Positions 51,143-61,917 of a stretch of 64,000 bases of DNA are shown piece by piece. The notes beneath the pieces are model-generated. The model saw only the letters and a program-made list of their open reading frames with translations. It was not told the origin of the DNA and ran no database searches. Origin of the DNA: Ruminiclostridium papyrosolvens DSM 2782. GTDB taxonomy: Bacteria > Bacillota > Clostridia > Acetivibrionales > DSM-1351. Every line of letters starts with the position of its first letter. The stretch's first letter is position 1. A program made the translations under genes and the position numbers. The stretch spans positions 1,846,001-1,910,000 of the forward strand of contig NZ_CP119677.1 of the NCBI RefSeq assembly GCF_029318685.1. The letters run 5' to 3'.

Positions 51143-53634
51143 TGTTCCCTACCGATAACAAGCTTGTAATAAAAAAATTAACTGTAAGAACTATAAAAGC
51201 AAACAAAGTCAGAAATATATTTGTTATTATTGCAATAGCATTAACTGCTTTACTTCTGTCAACCATTTTCAGCATAGGCATAAGCGGTACAGAGTCCATT
51301 CAATTACAGAAAATAAGAACAATGGGAACAATAGAGCATGGAGGATTGACTTGTCCTACGGCTGAACAGATAAAAAAGCTTAAATCGTTGGATTATATTA
51401 AAGATGTAGGAATAATGGCACATGCCGGTGAAATAACAGAAACCTCTGAAATGGGAAATTTATCTCTGTCATTGTTCTGGTTTGACAAAACTGAATGGGA
51501 AAAACTCAGAATTCCCGCCATGAGTAATATTAAAGGAAAATATCCTCAGGCGTATAATGAGATAATGATACCGGAATGGATTCTAAAAAGGATGGGAATA
51601 ACCAATCCTAAAATAGGAATGGATATACAAATAAAATATGTAAAGCCCAACCGACCTGAATCTGAAGCTTCAAGTGAAAACTTTAAACTCTCTGCATATT
51701 ACACTGAATACTCCAATCTACGCTCAGGAAATGTGGGAATGATGTATGTCTCAAAAGCTTTTGTTGACAGTAAGGAGATTACTCCGGAGAAATCAGGAAC
51801 TGCTACTGTCCATTTTAAAAGCAATAAGAATATTGAGGAGCAGTTTGAAAAACTTAGCAGGGAGGTCCCATCATACAAAACTCAGAAGTGGAAAACGGTT
51901 CCGCTTTATGAAACAGACAATGGAGGCAGGCTGTCAACAATAGTGGGTCTGTCAGGGCTTATACTGTTTATAATGCTCAGCAGCTATCTGCTGATATATA
52001 ATGTATTATATATTTCGGTGTCAAAGGACGTACGCTTTTACGGGTTATTAAAAACGGTGGGTACTACACCAAGGCAGATAAGAAAGATAGTAACCGGTCA
52101 GGCAACGAGGCTTACTGCCGTGGGAGTCCCTCTCGGACTTGCGCTTGGGGCAGTAGTATCCTTTGTTGCCGTTCCCTTTGCACTAAGCGGTGCATCAATA
52201 GAGACAGGTATAAAAGTTTCCTTCAATCCTATTATTTATGTTGGAGCAGCAATTTTTTCACTGGTAACTACACTTATCAGCAGTATAAAACCTGCCGGAA
52301 TGGCTGCTTCTATTTCACCAATTGAGGCGGTAAGATATACAGGAACAACCGTGTCCCGAAAACTAATAAAAGGGTCAACGGGTGGTAAGGTACAAAAAAT
52401 GGCTTTCAGAAACGTTTTTAGAAACAGAAGAAGGGCAGCAGTTGTTTTCTTATCACTGTTTATGGGACTAACCACCTTTATGCTTGTAAATACACTTGTG
52501 CTGAGTATGGATACGGAAAATTATGTAAACAGCTATGTGGAAAATGATTTTACACTAACCAATAATACATTTTTTCAAAATGGCACAGGAGTAAAACAAA
52601 AGTTTGATAATGATTTTATGTCAACACTTAAAAGCATAGAAGGAATTACAGAAATAAGAAAGGTATCCCAAAAGATAGTTACTCTCAAATACGATGAAAC
52701 ACTCTATAAAAGACATGTTGAAGAATTTGTGAAAAGATTTAATTCTCCAATGCCTACAAGTGAGGAAATGAAAAAAAACCCAAGGATTTTTTGGTCAAGT
52801 CTGGTAGGCCTTGACACCGAATATATAAAGAAGCTGAATAAGACACTCAAAGAGCCTATTGATGAGGAAGCTTTTGAAGACGGACGGATAGCTCTATTTT
52901 CTACAAATAATCCAAAGCTTTTTAAAATGGATTCTGATGTTGTTTTTACAGCAGATAAAAAAGAATATTCCCTCAAGCTGGGAGGGTTTTTGCCTGAAAG
53001 AACTGCATTTAACGGAGGTACGGGGCTCGCACCAATTGTTTATATTAGTAATGACTACATGAAAAAGTTATTCACGGACCCTGTATTGTGTTCTATAACA
53101 ATAAATTCTAAAGGTGAAAAAGAGGCAAATGTGTTAAAGCAGCTAAAGGGTATGACAGCAAACGATAATGAAATATCAATTGAATCAAGGCTGGAGACTT
53201 TGGAGCAGTTTAAAAGTTCAAAATCAATGCTATATATTTTGGGCGGTGGAATATCCTTGATATTGGCACTTATAGGTATTCTCAATTTTGTGAACGTTAT
53301 GGTTACGGGAGTAAATACAAGACGTCATGAGCTTGCCGTTTTAGAGAGTATCGGTATGACTTCTAAACAGGTAAAACATATGCTGTCTCTTGAAGGACTC
53401 ACATATGCGATTATTTCCTGTGGACTGGTTGCTACTATGGGAACTGCGCTAAATGTTTGGATATTTGAACTATTTAAGAAGCAAGCTGACTATGCCATTT
53501 TTACCTTTCCTGCAATTCCTCTAATTTTATTTGTAGCTATAGTTTTTGCAGTGTGTTCTTTAGTTCCGGTGGCTGCATACGTTTCAACTACAAAAGCTAC
53601 AGTTACTGAGAGGTTGAGAAGCGTTGACGGTTAG
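51139..53634 (+). CDS. FtsX-family ABC permease, duplicated-core type
   Basis: 831 residues (ATG at 51139 or 51142). Eight membrane helices in two TM-loop-3TM units: helix at about 28-50, extracellular loop to about 270, helices at about 272-292, 325-350 and 365-385; then helix at about 435-455, second loop to about 695, helices at about 700-725, 745-770 and 790-815. It overlaps the ATPase gene by 4 bases and is followed by a response regulator and kinase, as in peptide-antibiotic detoxification modules. Confidence 0.88.
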   Translation: MMFPTDNKLVIKKLTVRTIKANKVRNIFVIIAIALTALLLSTIFSIGISGTESIQLQKIRTMGTIEHGGLTCPTAEQIKKLKSLDYIKDVGIMAHAGEITETSEMGNLSLSLFWFDKTEWEKLRIPAMSNIKGKYPQAYNEIMIPEWILKRMGITNPKIGMDIQIKYVKPNRPESEASSENFKLSAYYTEYSNLRSGNVGMMYVSKAFVDSKEITPEKSGTATVHFKSNKNIEEQFEKLSREVPSYKTQKWKTVPLYETDNGGRLSTIVGLSGLILFIMLSSYLLIYNVLYISVSKDVRFYGLLKTVGTTPRQIRKIVTGQATRLTAVGVPLGLALGAVVSFVAVPFALSGASIETGIKVSFNPIIYVGAAIFSLVTTLISSIKPAGMAASISPIEAVRYTGTTVSRKLIKGSTGGKVQKMAFRNVFRNRRRAAVVFLSLFMGLTTFMLVNTLVLSMDTENYVNSYVENDFTLTNNTFFQNGTGVKQKFDNDFMSTLKSIEGITEIRKVSQKIVTLKYDETLYKRHVEEFVKRFNSPMPTSEEMKKNPRIFWSSLVGLDTEYIKKLNKTLKEPIDEEAFEDGRIALFSTNNPKLFKMDSDVVFTADKKEYSLKLGGFLPERTAFNGGTGLAPIVYISNDYMKKLFTDPVLCSITINSKGEKEANVLKQLKGMTANDNEISIESRLETLEQFKSSKSMLYILGGGISLILALIGILNFVNVMVTGVNTRRHELAVLESIGMTSKQVKHMLSLEGLTYAIISCGLVATMGTALNVWIFELFKKQADYAIFTFPAIPLILFVAIVFAVCSLVPVAAYVSTTKATVTERLRSVDG

Positions 53635-53682
53635 GATAAAATAAATATATACATGGATATAAATTTCTTTCGGAGAGGTAAT

Positions 53683-54369
53683 ATGGCCAGAATACTTATT
53701 GTTGAAGATGATAAGCTTATCAATGACGGGATATCAATTGCGCTAAAAAAGGGCGGACATATGGTTTTGTCAGGGTTTTCCTACAATGAAGCATTGTGTT
53801 TGTTTTTGAATAACAGCTTTGAATTAATATTGCTGGATATAAATCTTCCTGACAGAAGTGGTCTTGAGCTTTGTAATGAAATCCGCAAAAAATCTGATAT
53901 TCCCATTATATTCATCACGGCAAATGACACTGAGCAGGATATTGTTAATGGTTTTGTGATTGGCTGTGACGACTATATTGCAAAACCCTTTTCTCTGGAA
54001 GTAATGAACCGGCGTATCCATGCGGTACTCAGACGGACCACACCTGAAGACAAAAACACTTTCCGCTCCGGTGAAATATCAATAAATTATGATAAAATGG
54101 TGGTTTCAAAGAGGGAAGTATTAATTAAACTCACCGCAACAGAGTACAAGTTGCTGGCACTACTTACACAAAACAGCGGGCAGGTGCTGACCAGAGATAT
54201 TATTCTTCAGAGACTTTGGGACACGGATGAAGCCTTTGTTGATGAAAATGCAGTAAGTGTTAACATGAGGAGACTTAGACAAAAAATTGAGGATGACCCT
54301 AAAAATCCAAAATATATAAAAACTGTTTTCGGGATAGGCTATACCTGGGGAGAGGAGTCCTGCAGGTGA
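53683..54369 (+). CDS. OmpR-family response regulator
   Basis: 228 residues from the ATG after CGGAGAGG (an upstream ATG at 53653 lacks one). REC domain with VEDD acidic pair, phospho-acceptor Asp in LILLDINLPD, and Lys in YIAKPFSLEV. The C-terminal winged helix has LTATEYKLLALL and a DENAVSVNMRRLRQK recognition region ending GIGYTW. It likely controls the adjacent ABC transporter. Confidence 0.93.
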   Translation: MARILIVEDDKLINDGISIALKKGGHMVLSGFSYNEALCLFLNNSFELILLDINLPDRSGLELCNEIRKKSDIPIIFITANDTEQDIVNGFVIGCDDYIAKPFSLEVMNRRIHAVLRRTTPEDKNTFRSGEISINYDKMVVSKREVLIKLTATEYKLLALLTQNSGQVLTRDIILQRLWDTDEAFVDENAVSVNMRRLRQKIEDDPKNPKYIKTVFGIGYTWGEESCR

Positions 54370-55394
54370 TGAAGGGGATAAAAAAAAGAGAAGCTGTTTT
54401 AATAGCAGCGATATACTGTGTTTGTATTGCTTTTATGACATACCAACTGTTGATTGCGAAAAATATTCAGGCGGTTATATTCTGTATTATATTTACAGTA
54501 TTGTTAGTCGGTATGATTACAGCACATATATTATTGCTTCAAAGGGAAATAAAAAGTGTATTGGTTCGGCTTTCAGACATGGTAGCGTCACTTATAGACA
54601 TGAGGGAAACAGAAGTGTTTTCAGTACTCAACGATGATTTACTGTCAAAGTTGCAATCACAAGTGCTTAAACTTTCAAGAATGCTGAAGCTGCAAAACAC
54701 AAAGCTGCAGAATGAGAAAAATGAAATAAAATCCTTGATTTCAGACATATCCCATCAGTTAAAGAACCCACTTGCAAACCTAAAAATATATGTATCACTC
54801 ATAATGGACGAAGATATTGAGCCGTTAATGAGAATGGAATATCTGAAAAATATAGACAACCAATTGGATAAGCTGAATTGGTTAATGGAAAGTATGATAA
54901 AAATGACCAGGCTTGAAAGCGGCATTATCCAGTTGATACGAGAAGAGAACAGTTTGAATGATGTGCTGATGACATCTTTAAAACAGATATACCAAAAAGC
55001 ATTAAAAAAGAATATAGATATAGTGTTTATTCCCTCTGAAAAGGATATGAGGCTGCCTATTGACCTTAGATGGACGGCGGAGGCTATAATGAATATTCTG
55101 GATAATTCTGTAAAGTACACACAGGAATCCGGGAAAATAAAAATACAAGTCCATAAATACGAGTTATTTGCCAGAATTGACATAGAAGATAATGGACCAG
55201 GATTTGACGAACAGGAAGTTAATGATATATTCAAGCGTTTCTACCGGGGGAATAATTCTAAAGGGATAGACGGGGTTGGCATTGGTCTCTATCTCACAAG
55301 AGAGATAATATCAATGCAGGACGGATATATAAAAGCATTGTCCGAATCAGGAAAGGGAAGTACTTTTTCGATTTTTTTGCCTCTGGAAAGCTGA
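54369..55394 (+). CDS. Sensor histidine kinase (intramembrane-sensing type)
   Basis: 341 residues from the ATG overlapping the regulator's stop; a GTG at 54366 is possible. Two membrane helices at about 9-27 and 33-52 with almost no extracellular loop, as in BceS-like kinases that sense through the transporter. A coiled coil follows, then the H-box SDISHQLKNPLANLKIY and ATPase boxes NILDNSVKYTQ, DNGPGF and GVGIGLYLTREI. Ends close to a bidirectional terminator. Confidence 0.92.
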   Translation: MKGIKKREAVLIAAIYCVCIAFMTYQLLIAKNIQAVIFCIIFTVLLVGMITAHILLLQREIKSVLVRLSDMVASLIDMRETEVFSVLNDDLLSKLQSQVLKLSRMLKLQNTKLQNEKNEIKSLISDISHQLKNPLANLKIYVSLIMDEDIEPLMRMEYLKNIDNQLDKLNWLMESMIKMTRLESGIIQLIREENSLNDVLMTSLKQIYQKALKKNIDIVFIPSEKDMRLPIDLRWTAEAIMNILDNSVKYTQESGKIKIQVHKYELFARIDIEDNGPGFDEQEVNDIFKRFYRGNNSKGIDGVGIGLYLTREIISMQDGYIKALSESGKGSTFSIFLPLES

Positions 55395-55401
55395 AAAATT
55401 T

Positions 55402-55449
55402 AAGAACCCGGCATACCAATGTTACAATCGGTATGCCGGGTTCTTCTTT
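55402..55449. terminator. Strong bidirectional terminator
   Basis: Arms 55402-55417 and 55430-55445 are a perfect 16-bp complement (AAGAACCCGGCATACC) followed by CTTT. It separates the kinase from the convergent glutamine synthetase gene. Confidence 0.9.
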
Positions 55450-55465
55450 ATAGTGTCTGTTTAGA

Positions 55466-57559
55466 TTATATATTGAACAGAATATCCGCATAAGTTGGGA
55501 TAGGCCAGATGTTTGAATCTACTATACGCTCCAGTTCATCAACAACCCCTCTTAATGCTTCCATTCTTGCAAATACATCATTTCTGTAGAACATAGCTTG
55601 CTCAAATGTATCTTCAAAAGAGTTCTGAGCTTTGCTCAGACTATTTTCCAACAGAGAAATTTCTTTTTTAAATTGAGAAACAAAGGAAGCCGTTTCTTTT
55701 AACAAGTCTGTATTAGCACTTAAATCTGCTTCAATTCCGCTGTTCTTAATCTCGTTTATTGATTTTGCAATATCAGTTTCAAATTTGATGCAAGCCGGGA
55801 GAAACTGTCTTTTTGCCATTTCAAGCATAGTCATGGCTTCTATATTAATAGTCTTAATATATTTCTCAAGAGAAATTTCATATCTGGAATGCATTTCAAC
55901 TCTGGAGAAGACCTTGTGCTTTTCCATGACAGCAATATTTTTTTCCTTTAACAGGCAAGCAATAGCTTCAACATAACTTTTAATGTTTGGAAGGCCTCTT
56001 TTTTCAGCTTCTTTTACCCAATCATCAGAATATCCGTTACCATTGAATATTATTCGTCCGTTTTCTTTTACAACATCTTTTATAATGCTGTTTATTTCTT
56101 TTGAGAAATCCTTTGCATTTTCAAGTCTGTCGGCAAACTGCTCCAACACATGGGCAACTATTGTATTGAGGAAGAAGTTCGGTGATGCAATGGAGGCAGA
56201 AGAACCCACCATTCTGAACTCAAATTTATTTCCGGTAAAGGCGAAGGGGGAAGTTCTGTTCCTGTCCGTTGTATCTTTTCTTAAGGCCGGAAGAGTTTTA
56301 ACACCGACCATGAGTTTTTCAATACCATTTGCTTCAATATCTTCTCCCGATACAATCTGCTCAAGAATTCTTGTAAGTTCATCACCAAGGAAAATGGAAA
56401 TTATAGCAGGAGGAGCTTCATTTGCACCTAATCTGTGATCATTTCCGGGGTTGGCGGCAGATAACCTTATAAGATCCGCATACTCGTCTACAGCTTTTAT
56501 AACGGCACTCAGGAAAATCAGAAATTGAACATTTTCATGAGGGGTCTTACCGGGGTCAAAAAGGTTCTGCCCGTCATTTGTGGATAGTGACCAATTATTA
56601 TGTTTACCGGAACCGTTAACTCCTGCGAAGGGTTTTTCATGAAGCAGGCACACCAAGTCATGTCTTAGAGCAACTGTTTTCAGAAGTTCCATAACAAGCT
56701 GGTTATGGTCGGTTGCAATATTGGAAGTCGTAAAAATTGGAGCAAGCTCATGCTGTGCAGGAGCAACTTCGTTATGCTCGGTTTTTGCTGAAATACCAAG
56801 CTTCCATAATTCAAGGTCAAGATCCTCCATAAATGCTGAAACACGAGGCTTTATACTTCCGTAGTAATGATCATCCATTTCCTGTCCCTTTGGTGCTTTA
56901 GAGCCAAACAGAGTACGTCCCGTAAAAATCAAATCTTTCCTTTTATCGTACATCTTCTTATCAATTAGGAAATATTCCTGCTCAGGACCAACTGTAGGAG
57001 TAACCTTTGTAACGTTTTCATTACCGAAAAGCTTTAGCAGCCTTACCGCATTTTTAGACAGACTTTCAATAGATCTTAAAAGAGGTGTTTTCTTATCAAG
57101 GGTTTCACCTGTATATGAACAGAAGGCAGTTGGAATATACAGAGTGTTATTTTTTATAAATGCAGGTGAAGTACAATCCCAAGCAGTGTAGCCTCGTGCT
57201 TCAAAGGTGACTCTCAAACCTCCCGAAGGAAAGGATGAGCCATCTGCTTCACCTTTAATCAACTCTTTACCGGAAAACTCCAGAATAACTTTTCCATCAT
57301 CAGTAGGATTAATGAAGGAATCATGTTTTTCAGCGGTAATACCTGTCATTGGCTGAAACCAGTGGGTATAATGGGTAGCACCCTTTTCGATTGCCCAATC
57401 CTTCATTGAGCTGGCAACCACTTCAGCTATTTCGAGATCTAAAGGAAGACCCTCGTCAATAGTTTTCTTCAATGCCTTGTATGTTGCTTTAGGCAAACGT
57501 TCTCTCATTACGCAATCATTGTATACATTTGAACCGAATATTTGGCTTATCAGACTCAT
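55466..57559 (-). CDS. glnN: Glutamine synthetase type III
   Basis: 697 residues, the usual size of GSIII (about 700), much larger than GSI or GSII. Motifs: [13 protein letters not shown] and the metal-binding region [15 protein letters not shown] at the N-side, then [36 protein letters not shown] and [17 protein letters not shown]. It makes glutamine from glutamate, ammonia and ATP in the cytoplasm. GAGGTGATTT precedes the ATG. A hairpin lies in the presumed 5' leader. Confidence 0.95.
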   Translation of the reverse strand: MSLISQIFGSNVYNDCVMRERLPKATYKALKKTIDEGLPLDLEIAEVVASSMKDWAIEKGATHYTHWFQPMTGITAEKHDSFINPTDDGKVILEFSGKELIKGEADGSSFPSGGLRVTFEARGYTAWDCTSPAFIKNNTLYIPTAFCSYTGETLDKKTPLLRSIESLSKNAVRLLKLFGNENVTKVTPTVGPEQEYFLIDKKMYDKRKDLIFTGRTLFGSKAPKGQEMDDHYYGSIKPRVSAFMEDLDLELWKLGISAKTEHNEVAPAQHELAPIFTTSNIATDHNQLVMELLKTVALRHDLVCLLHEKPFAGVNGSGKHNNWSLSTNDGQNLFDPGKTPHENVQFLIFLSAVIKAVDEYADLIRLSAANPGNDHRLGANEAPPAIISIFLGDELTRILEQIVSGEDIEANGIEKLMVGVKTLPALRKDTTDRNRTSPFAFTGNKFEFRMVGSSASIASPNFFLNTIVAHVLEQFADRLENAKDFSKEINSIIKDVVKENGRIIFNGNGYSDDWVKEAEKRGLPNIKSYVEAIACLLKEKNIAVMEKHKVFSRVEMHSRYEISLEKYIKTINIEAMTMLEMAKRQFLPACIKFETDIAKSINEIKNSGIEADLSANTDLLKETASFVSQFKKEISLLENSLSKAQNSFEDTFEQAMFYRNDVFARMEALRGVVDELERIVDSNIWPIPTYADILFNI

Positions 57560-57584
57560 AAATCACCTCATAAAATATTTTTAA

Positions 57585-57611
57585 GGCAACCGGCTTTTAA
57601 TTCCGGATGCC
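57585..57611 (-). promoter_or_regulatory. Hairpin in the glnN leader
   Basis: GGCAACCGG and CCGGATGCC pair with one A-A mismatch around a 9-base loop, 25 bases upstream of the glnN start. There is no T run. It may affect translation or RNA stability. The rest of the 372-base gap (57560-57931) is AT-rich, with a TATAAT-like box near 57850 for the rightward gene. Confidence 0.4.
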
Positions 57612-57931
57612 AATAATTATTAATATTACCTAATAAAGATACAATTTTTCCATACTAATTGCAAGCATAAAATGGTGTGGCGTCTTTTCCAAGACTAAAT
57701 ATTTATAAAATCTTCTAAAACCGTTATATTCTTTTCTTATGAAGACGAAAATTGCATTATACTAATAATTTTAATTCAAAAATTAATGAAATATTTAGTA
57801 CATTTAATTAGGTAATTTAGGGAAATTGAAAAAGAAAGTTGTCACTATGATATAATATAATTGATACACTTCTTTTACTGAATAATTTTGGAAATAATAT
57901 AATTTATAACAGGCATAGGTAGGTGACCCAT

Positions 57932-59128
57932 TTGATAGATATACTCACAAATCCGATTAATTTAATTATAATTATACCTGTTTTAATAACTTTGGTTAGT
58001 TCTCTTGTAACAAGATATACCCGTGAAAGAGTTATTAAGAGTTTTTATTCGATAATAAACAGTGTCGAGTTAATCTCAGGTTTATTAATTGCATTGTTTT
58101 TAACAAGAGGAATTCTATTTGACAAAAGCAATCAGTTTTTTGTGTACATTCACAACCATATGCCTGAAACTGCCAAAGAAAGTCTTGCAGCAAACAATAT
58201 ATATACCTATTTATGTGTTGCCTTTGTTGTACTATTAATTGTAGTACTTTTAATAAAGCTGATTATGTATCCTTTGTATAAACATATATTTGGAGCTATG
58301 GCTCAGGGAATATACAAGGTTATGAGTTCAATGAATTCTGTGACCAGAAGAATCATTGCATTTGTTTGCAGTGTACCAAAGGCAGCAGTTTCACTAATTT
58401 CTATCTGCTTTGTTTTATATTTTTTTTCGTACTATTTTACAGTACCTCGTTTATCAATTTGGATTGACGACTCAGCGGTGCTTCAGGGAGTTTACAGGAC
58501 GGCTTTAAAGCCGGTAATTGAATCGGATATTGCCAAGAAAATCCCTGTAATAATCAATGATCGTTTTGTAAGCGCTACAATGAACGGACAGGAAGTTAAA
58601 ATAGCCGAAAATATCAGAGATACTCTTGACAGTTACAATATAAAGGTTATTCAGTATTTTAATGGTGTGACTCTTGATGATGCAGTAAAATCAAATGATG
58701 AAATAGATAAGCTAGCCCTTGAATTAACCGCTGGAAAGTCTGGAGAATATGATAAAGCAAAAGCAATATACAAATGGATTACTAAAAATATAAAATATGA
58801 TTACCCAAAGGCAAAACAGATTGCAATTAAGACAGAGGGAACAAAGTCAGGGTCTGTAATATGTTATGAGACGAGAAAAGGAATCTGCTTTGACTACTCA
58901 AGTCTGTTTATTTCAATGTGCAGAGTAAACGGGATAAAAGTAAGACTGGTTACAGGTCTTGGTTATAGCGGATTAGCCTGGGGAGATCATGCATGGAATC
59001 AGTTCTATGACAGCAAAGGGAAAAAATGGATAAATGTTGACTGCACCTTTGGTGTAACCGGAAACTATTTTAATTCTTCAAAATTCAATTTGGATCACAA
59101 AGGTGACCGGGTACAGGAAGAATGGTAA
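57932..59128 (+). CDS. Membrane-anchored transglutaminase-like protein
   Basis: 398 residues from the TTG at 57932, 5 bases after AGGTGA; the GTG at 57923 is an alternative. Membrane helices at about 8-24, 42-60, 87-112 and 142-162 precede an extracellular part. The transglutaminase-like fold contains the triad: Cys in RKGICFDYSSLFI, His in WGDHAWNQFY and Asp in WINVDCTFG. Such proteins may be peptidases or cross-linkers of surface proteins; which is not clear. Confidence 0.82.
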   Translation: MIDILTNPINLIIIIPVLITLVSSLVTRYTRERVIKSFYSIINSVELISGLLIALFLTRGILFDKSNQFFVYIHNHMPETAKESLAANNIYTYLCVAFVVLLIVVLLIKLIMYPLYKHIFGAMAQGIYKVMSSMNSVTRRIIAFVCSVPKAAVSLISICFVLYFFSYYFTVPRLSIWIDDSAVLQGVYRTALKPVIESDIAKKIPVIINDRFVSATMNGQEVKIAENIRDTLDSYNIKVIQYFNGVTLDDAVKSNDEIDKLALELTAGKSGEYDKAKAIYKWITKNIKYDYPKAKQIAIKTEGTKSGSVICYETRKGICFDYSSLFISMCRVNGIKVRLVTGLGYSGLAWGDHAWNQFYDSKGKKWINVDCTFGVTGNYFNSSKFNLDHKGDRVQEEW

Positions 59129-59132
59129 ATAA

Positions 59133-59453
59133 TTAAGATAACACCCTTTTTAGAATTTTTCCTCCCGTATATTCTATGTTTTCATGGGTATAATTTTCAT
59201 AGTAATGACAGTGTGAATCTGACACATTTAGTTTTCCGGCAATTTTATGTTTGTGCCCTCGAGAAGTCTTAATGGGTAATCCCGTTATTCCTGAATATAC
59301 ATGATAATGCCCGTTAAAAGAGGTTGTTCCAAAATATATATGAAAGTGGAATAACCCTATACCAAACATATATTCAGTATATCCCGTAAGTCTGTGAGAA
59401 TGCTTTTCACCAGTTAAACTATTAAATTTGTAAAAATGATAGTGATTAACCAT
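59133..59453 (-). CDS. YmaF-like His-rich protein
   Basis: 106 residues from the ATG with GGGAG upstream; an in-frame ATG at 59480 is weaker. It consists of repeated HxH units (NHYHFYKF, EKHSHRLTGYTEY, FHFHIYFG, NGHYHVYSGITGLP, RGHKHKIAG, SHCHYY) typical of the YmaF family. Metal binding or spore-coat association is plausible, but no function is established. Confidence 0.8.
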   Translation of the reverse strand: MVNHYHFYKFNSLTGEKHSHRLTGYTEYMFGIGLFHFHIYFGTTSFNGHYHVYSGITGLPIKTSRGHKHKIAGKLNVSDSHCHYYENYTHENIEYTGGKILKRVLS

Positions 59454-59610
59454 AAGCTTTCTCCCTTTACTATTATTCACTTATTATTGTGCATGACTGG
59501 ACAAAAATTTATTATGAAAAATAATGGAATTAATATAGTGGCTTTACCAGATATGTTATAATATTTTTAGGTTAGAAAGTATTGAAACTGACTGGAGGAG
59601 ACGGAATAAG

Positions 59611-59874
59611 ATGGAGCCAATAATTGCGATTGTGTTACTTATAGCGAATATACCGGTTTATAAGAAAATATTGTGGTTTATATTTCGAGATCGGGAGGAC
59701 ATAAATAATTCAATAAAGTACTCATTTACCCCTGATTTGTTTTCTTTTTTTAAAGGGGAGTATTGGAAAGACAGGGTGGGTGAAGCAAAACTTACAGCTT
59801 TTATATTCAGCTGTGTTGTAGTTGTTGTAGTTGAACTTTTAATAATAAAATGGATAATATCTTTTTTTGCATAA
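59611..59874 (+). CDS. Small hypothetical membrane protein
   Basis: 87 residues with helices at about 3-22 and 62-84 and a soluble middle containing PDLFSFFKGEYWKDRVGEAK. GGAGGAG precedes the ATG. No family is named; the arrangement is typical of small clostridial membrane proteins of unknown role. Confidence 0.6.
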   Translation: MEPIIAIVLLIANIPVYKKILWFIFRDREDINNSIKYSFTPDLFSFFKGEYWKDRVGEAKLTAFIFSCVVVVVVELLIIKWIISFFA

Positions 59875-59917
59875 GTACTAAAATAAAAGGCATTTAATAA
59901 ACTGGAGTTTACATATT

Positions 59918-61111
59918 ATGAAAGAAATTTTGACTGGAAAAGAACTGGAGAAAAGGGCGAAGCGGCTGTGTGCTGTGGCTACTGAAAAATATCCGGATTG
60001 GGATACAATAATAATATTGGGGCGTGTTAATCAATATTATTTCACGGGGACTATGCAAGACGGAATACTCATAGTTAAAAGAGATGGAAAATTAATGTAT
60101 TTTGCCAGAAGAAGCTATGAGAGGGCGAAAATAGAGTCACCCATATCCGATTGCATATATTCTATGGAAAAGTATTCCGATGCTGCAGCGGTTTGCGGTA
60201 AATTGTTTGGAAACACGCTTATAGAAACTGATATTGCAACTATTGAAGTACTGGAAAGACTTCAGAGTAAATTTGAGATAGGTAGAATCTATCCACTAAA
60301 AAAGATATTGTCTGAGATAAGGGCAATTAAAAGTCCGTATGAACTTGATGCTATAAGGGAGGCCGGAAAACGACACAAATGCCTGCTTGAGGAGGTTGTA
60401 CCGGGCATTCTCAGGGAAGGAATGAGTGAGGTTGAATTATCAGCAGAGCTGTTTGAAAAAATGTTGAAGCTTGGACATCAGGGCGTTTCACGGTTCAGCA
60501 GCTATCAAACTGAAATGATAATAGGGCAGATTGCTTTTGGTGTAAATTCACTGTATCCTACCAATTTTGACGGACCCGGAGGTATGAAAGGGTTAAGCCC
60601 GGCAGTACCGCTGTTTGGCAGTCTTAATACTCTTCTAAAAAAAGGTGATTTGGTATTTATTGATGTGGGTTTCTGTGTTGAGGGATATCATAGTGACAAA
60701 ACACAGGTATATATGTTTGGAGGTAAACCTACAGAAGAAGTAGAAAAAACCCACAGACAATGTATTGAGATACAAAAAAAGACCGCTTCCCTTCTCAAGC
60801 CTGGGAATATACCCTCTGAGATTTATAATAGTATTATGAGTTGTCTGGAATCATCGTTTTTAGAGAACTTTATGGGCTTTGGGGACAGAAAAGTGAGATT
60901 CTTGGGCCACGGAGTGGGTCTTCATGTTGATGAACTCCCTGTAATTGCAAAGGGTTTTGATAATCCATTAAAAGAGAATATGGTATTTGCCCTTGAACCG
61001 AAAAAAGGTATACCGCAAGTGGGTATGGTAGGCGGTGAAGACACATATATTATTACTTCTGACGGCGGCGAGTGCATTACAGGAGGAGAGAGAGACATTA
61101 TTTTAGTGTAG
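59918..61111 (+). CDS. M24-family Xaa-Pro aminopeptidase-like protein
   Basis: 397 residues. A creatinase/prolidase N-terminal domain (about 1-140) and a pita-bread M24 domain (about 145-397). Metal-binding residues are visible: Asp in VFIDVGFCVEGYHSDKTQV, His in FLGHGVGLHVDELP, Glu in VFALEPKK and Glu in GGEDTYII. Probably releases N-terminal residues before proline, or acts on a related substrate. The following gene starts 14 bases later, suggesting one operon. Confidence 0.85.
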   Translation: MKEILTGKELEKRAKRLCAVATEKYPDWDTIIILGRVNQYYFTGTMQDGILIVKRDGKLMYFARRSYERAKIESPISDCIYSMEKYSDAAAVCGKLFGNTLIETDIATIEVLERLQSKFEIGRIYPLKKILSEIRAIKSPYELDAIREAGKRHKCLLEEVVPGILREGMSEVELSAELFEKMLKLGHQGVSRFSSYQTEMIIGQIAFGVNSLYPTNFDGPGGMKGLSPAVPLFGSLNTLLKKGDLVFIDVGFCVEGYHSDKTQVYMFGGKPTEEVEKTHRQCIEIQKKTASLLKPGNIPSEIYNSIMSCLESSFLENFMGFGDRKVRFLGHGVGLHVDELPVIAKGFDNPLKENMVFALEPKKGIPQVGMVGGEDTYIITSDGGECITGGERDIILV

Positions 61112-61125
61112 GATGGGGATATATT

Positions 61126-61806
61126 ATGGCTATGTTGAAAAGATACAATGATTTTATAGATAGAGTTAACGAGTTGGGCTTTATGGCACTTTCAAATATA
61201 CATGAAGGGTTTCCGTCACTTTCCTCAGAAACCTCAAAAAATCAGTGGCATACGGGAGAAATTGATTCTGATCCTTGGCAGTGGAAGGATAGGGCTGCAG
61301 AGGAAAAAAAGCTTGCTTTTGGTTGCATTCTTGGAGGGAACAAGGGCTTTGTTTCTGCTAGGATGTATCCATATTTTTATAGAGCATATAAGCCAACCTT
61401 ATCAATGGAAGAACGATGGGAACAAGGGATGATATTTCCTGAATTATGGAATTTATGGAAGTTGTTTGCTGATAAGACTCTTATGGACACAGCTGAAATA
61501 AGAAAAGAAATGGGTGTTACTGCAAAAAGTGGGGGAAGCAAGCTTGACAGAGCTATTGTAGAGCTTCAGAAAGAATACTTCATTACAGTTGCAGGTAATA
61601 GATACAAGATTAATAAGCAGGGAGAGCCCTATGGCTGGCCGGCAAATATATATGACAAGGTAGAAAACTGGGCTCCTTCGGAATGGATTGAAAAAACCTG
61701 TAATACTAATGTTGAAGAGTCCAGAGAAACTATTATTAGTACTTGCCTTTCGATATGTAAAGGAGTGGATATAAAGAAGCTGACTAAAACCCTTGCACTA
61801 AAATAA
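61126..61806 (+). CDS. AlkZ-related protein
   Basis: 226 residues from the ATG after GGATGGGG; an upstream ATG at 61072 lies inside the peptidase gene. The blocks HTGEIDSDPWQWKDRAAEEK, KLAFGCILGGNKGFVSARM and AGNRYKINKQGEPYGWPANI match a family annotated as AlkZ-related, winged-helix proteins distantly linked to DNA glycosylases. No catalytic motif is certain, so a DNA-repair role is only suggested. Confidence 0.75.
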   Translation: MAMLKRYNDFIDRVNELGFMALSNIHEGFPSLSSETSKNQWHTGEIDSDPWQWKDRAAEEKKLAFGCILGGNKGFVSARMYPYFYRAYKPTLSMEERWEQGMIFPELWNLWKLFADKTLMDTAEIRKEMGVTAKSGGSKLDRAIVELQKEYFITVAGNRYKINKQGEPYGWPANIYDKVENWAPSEWIEKTCNTNVEESRETIISTCLSICKGVDIKKLTKTLALK

Positions 61807-61917
61807 TAGAGTGGTGGAAGAGAGACAGGTTATCATATTTTTAATTTTCAAAAATAAACATATATAGAGATTGAAAGCACTTTTTAAGAGCAAATCTATA
61901 TATGGGAGTGTTTGATA

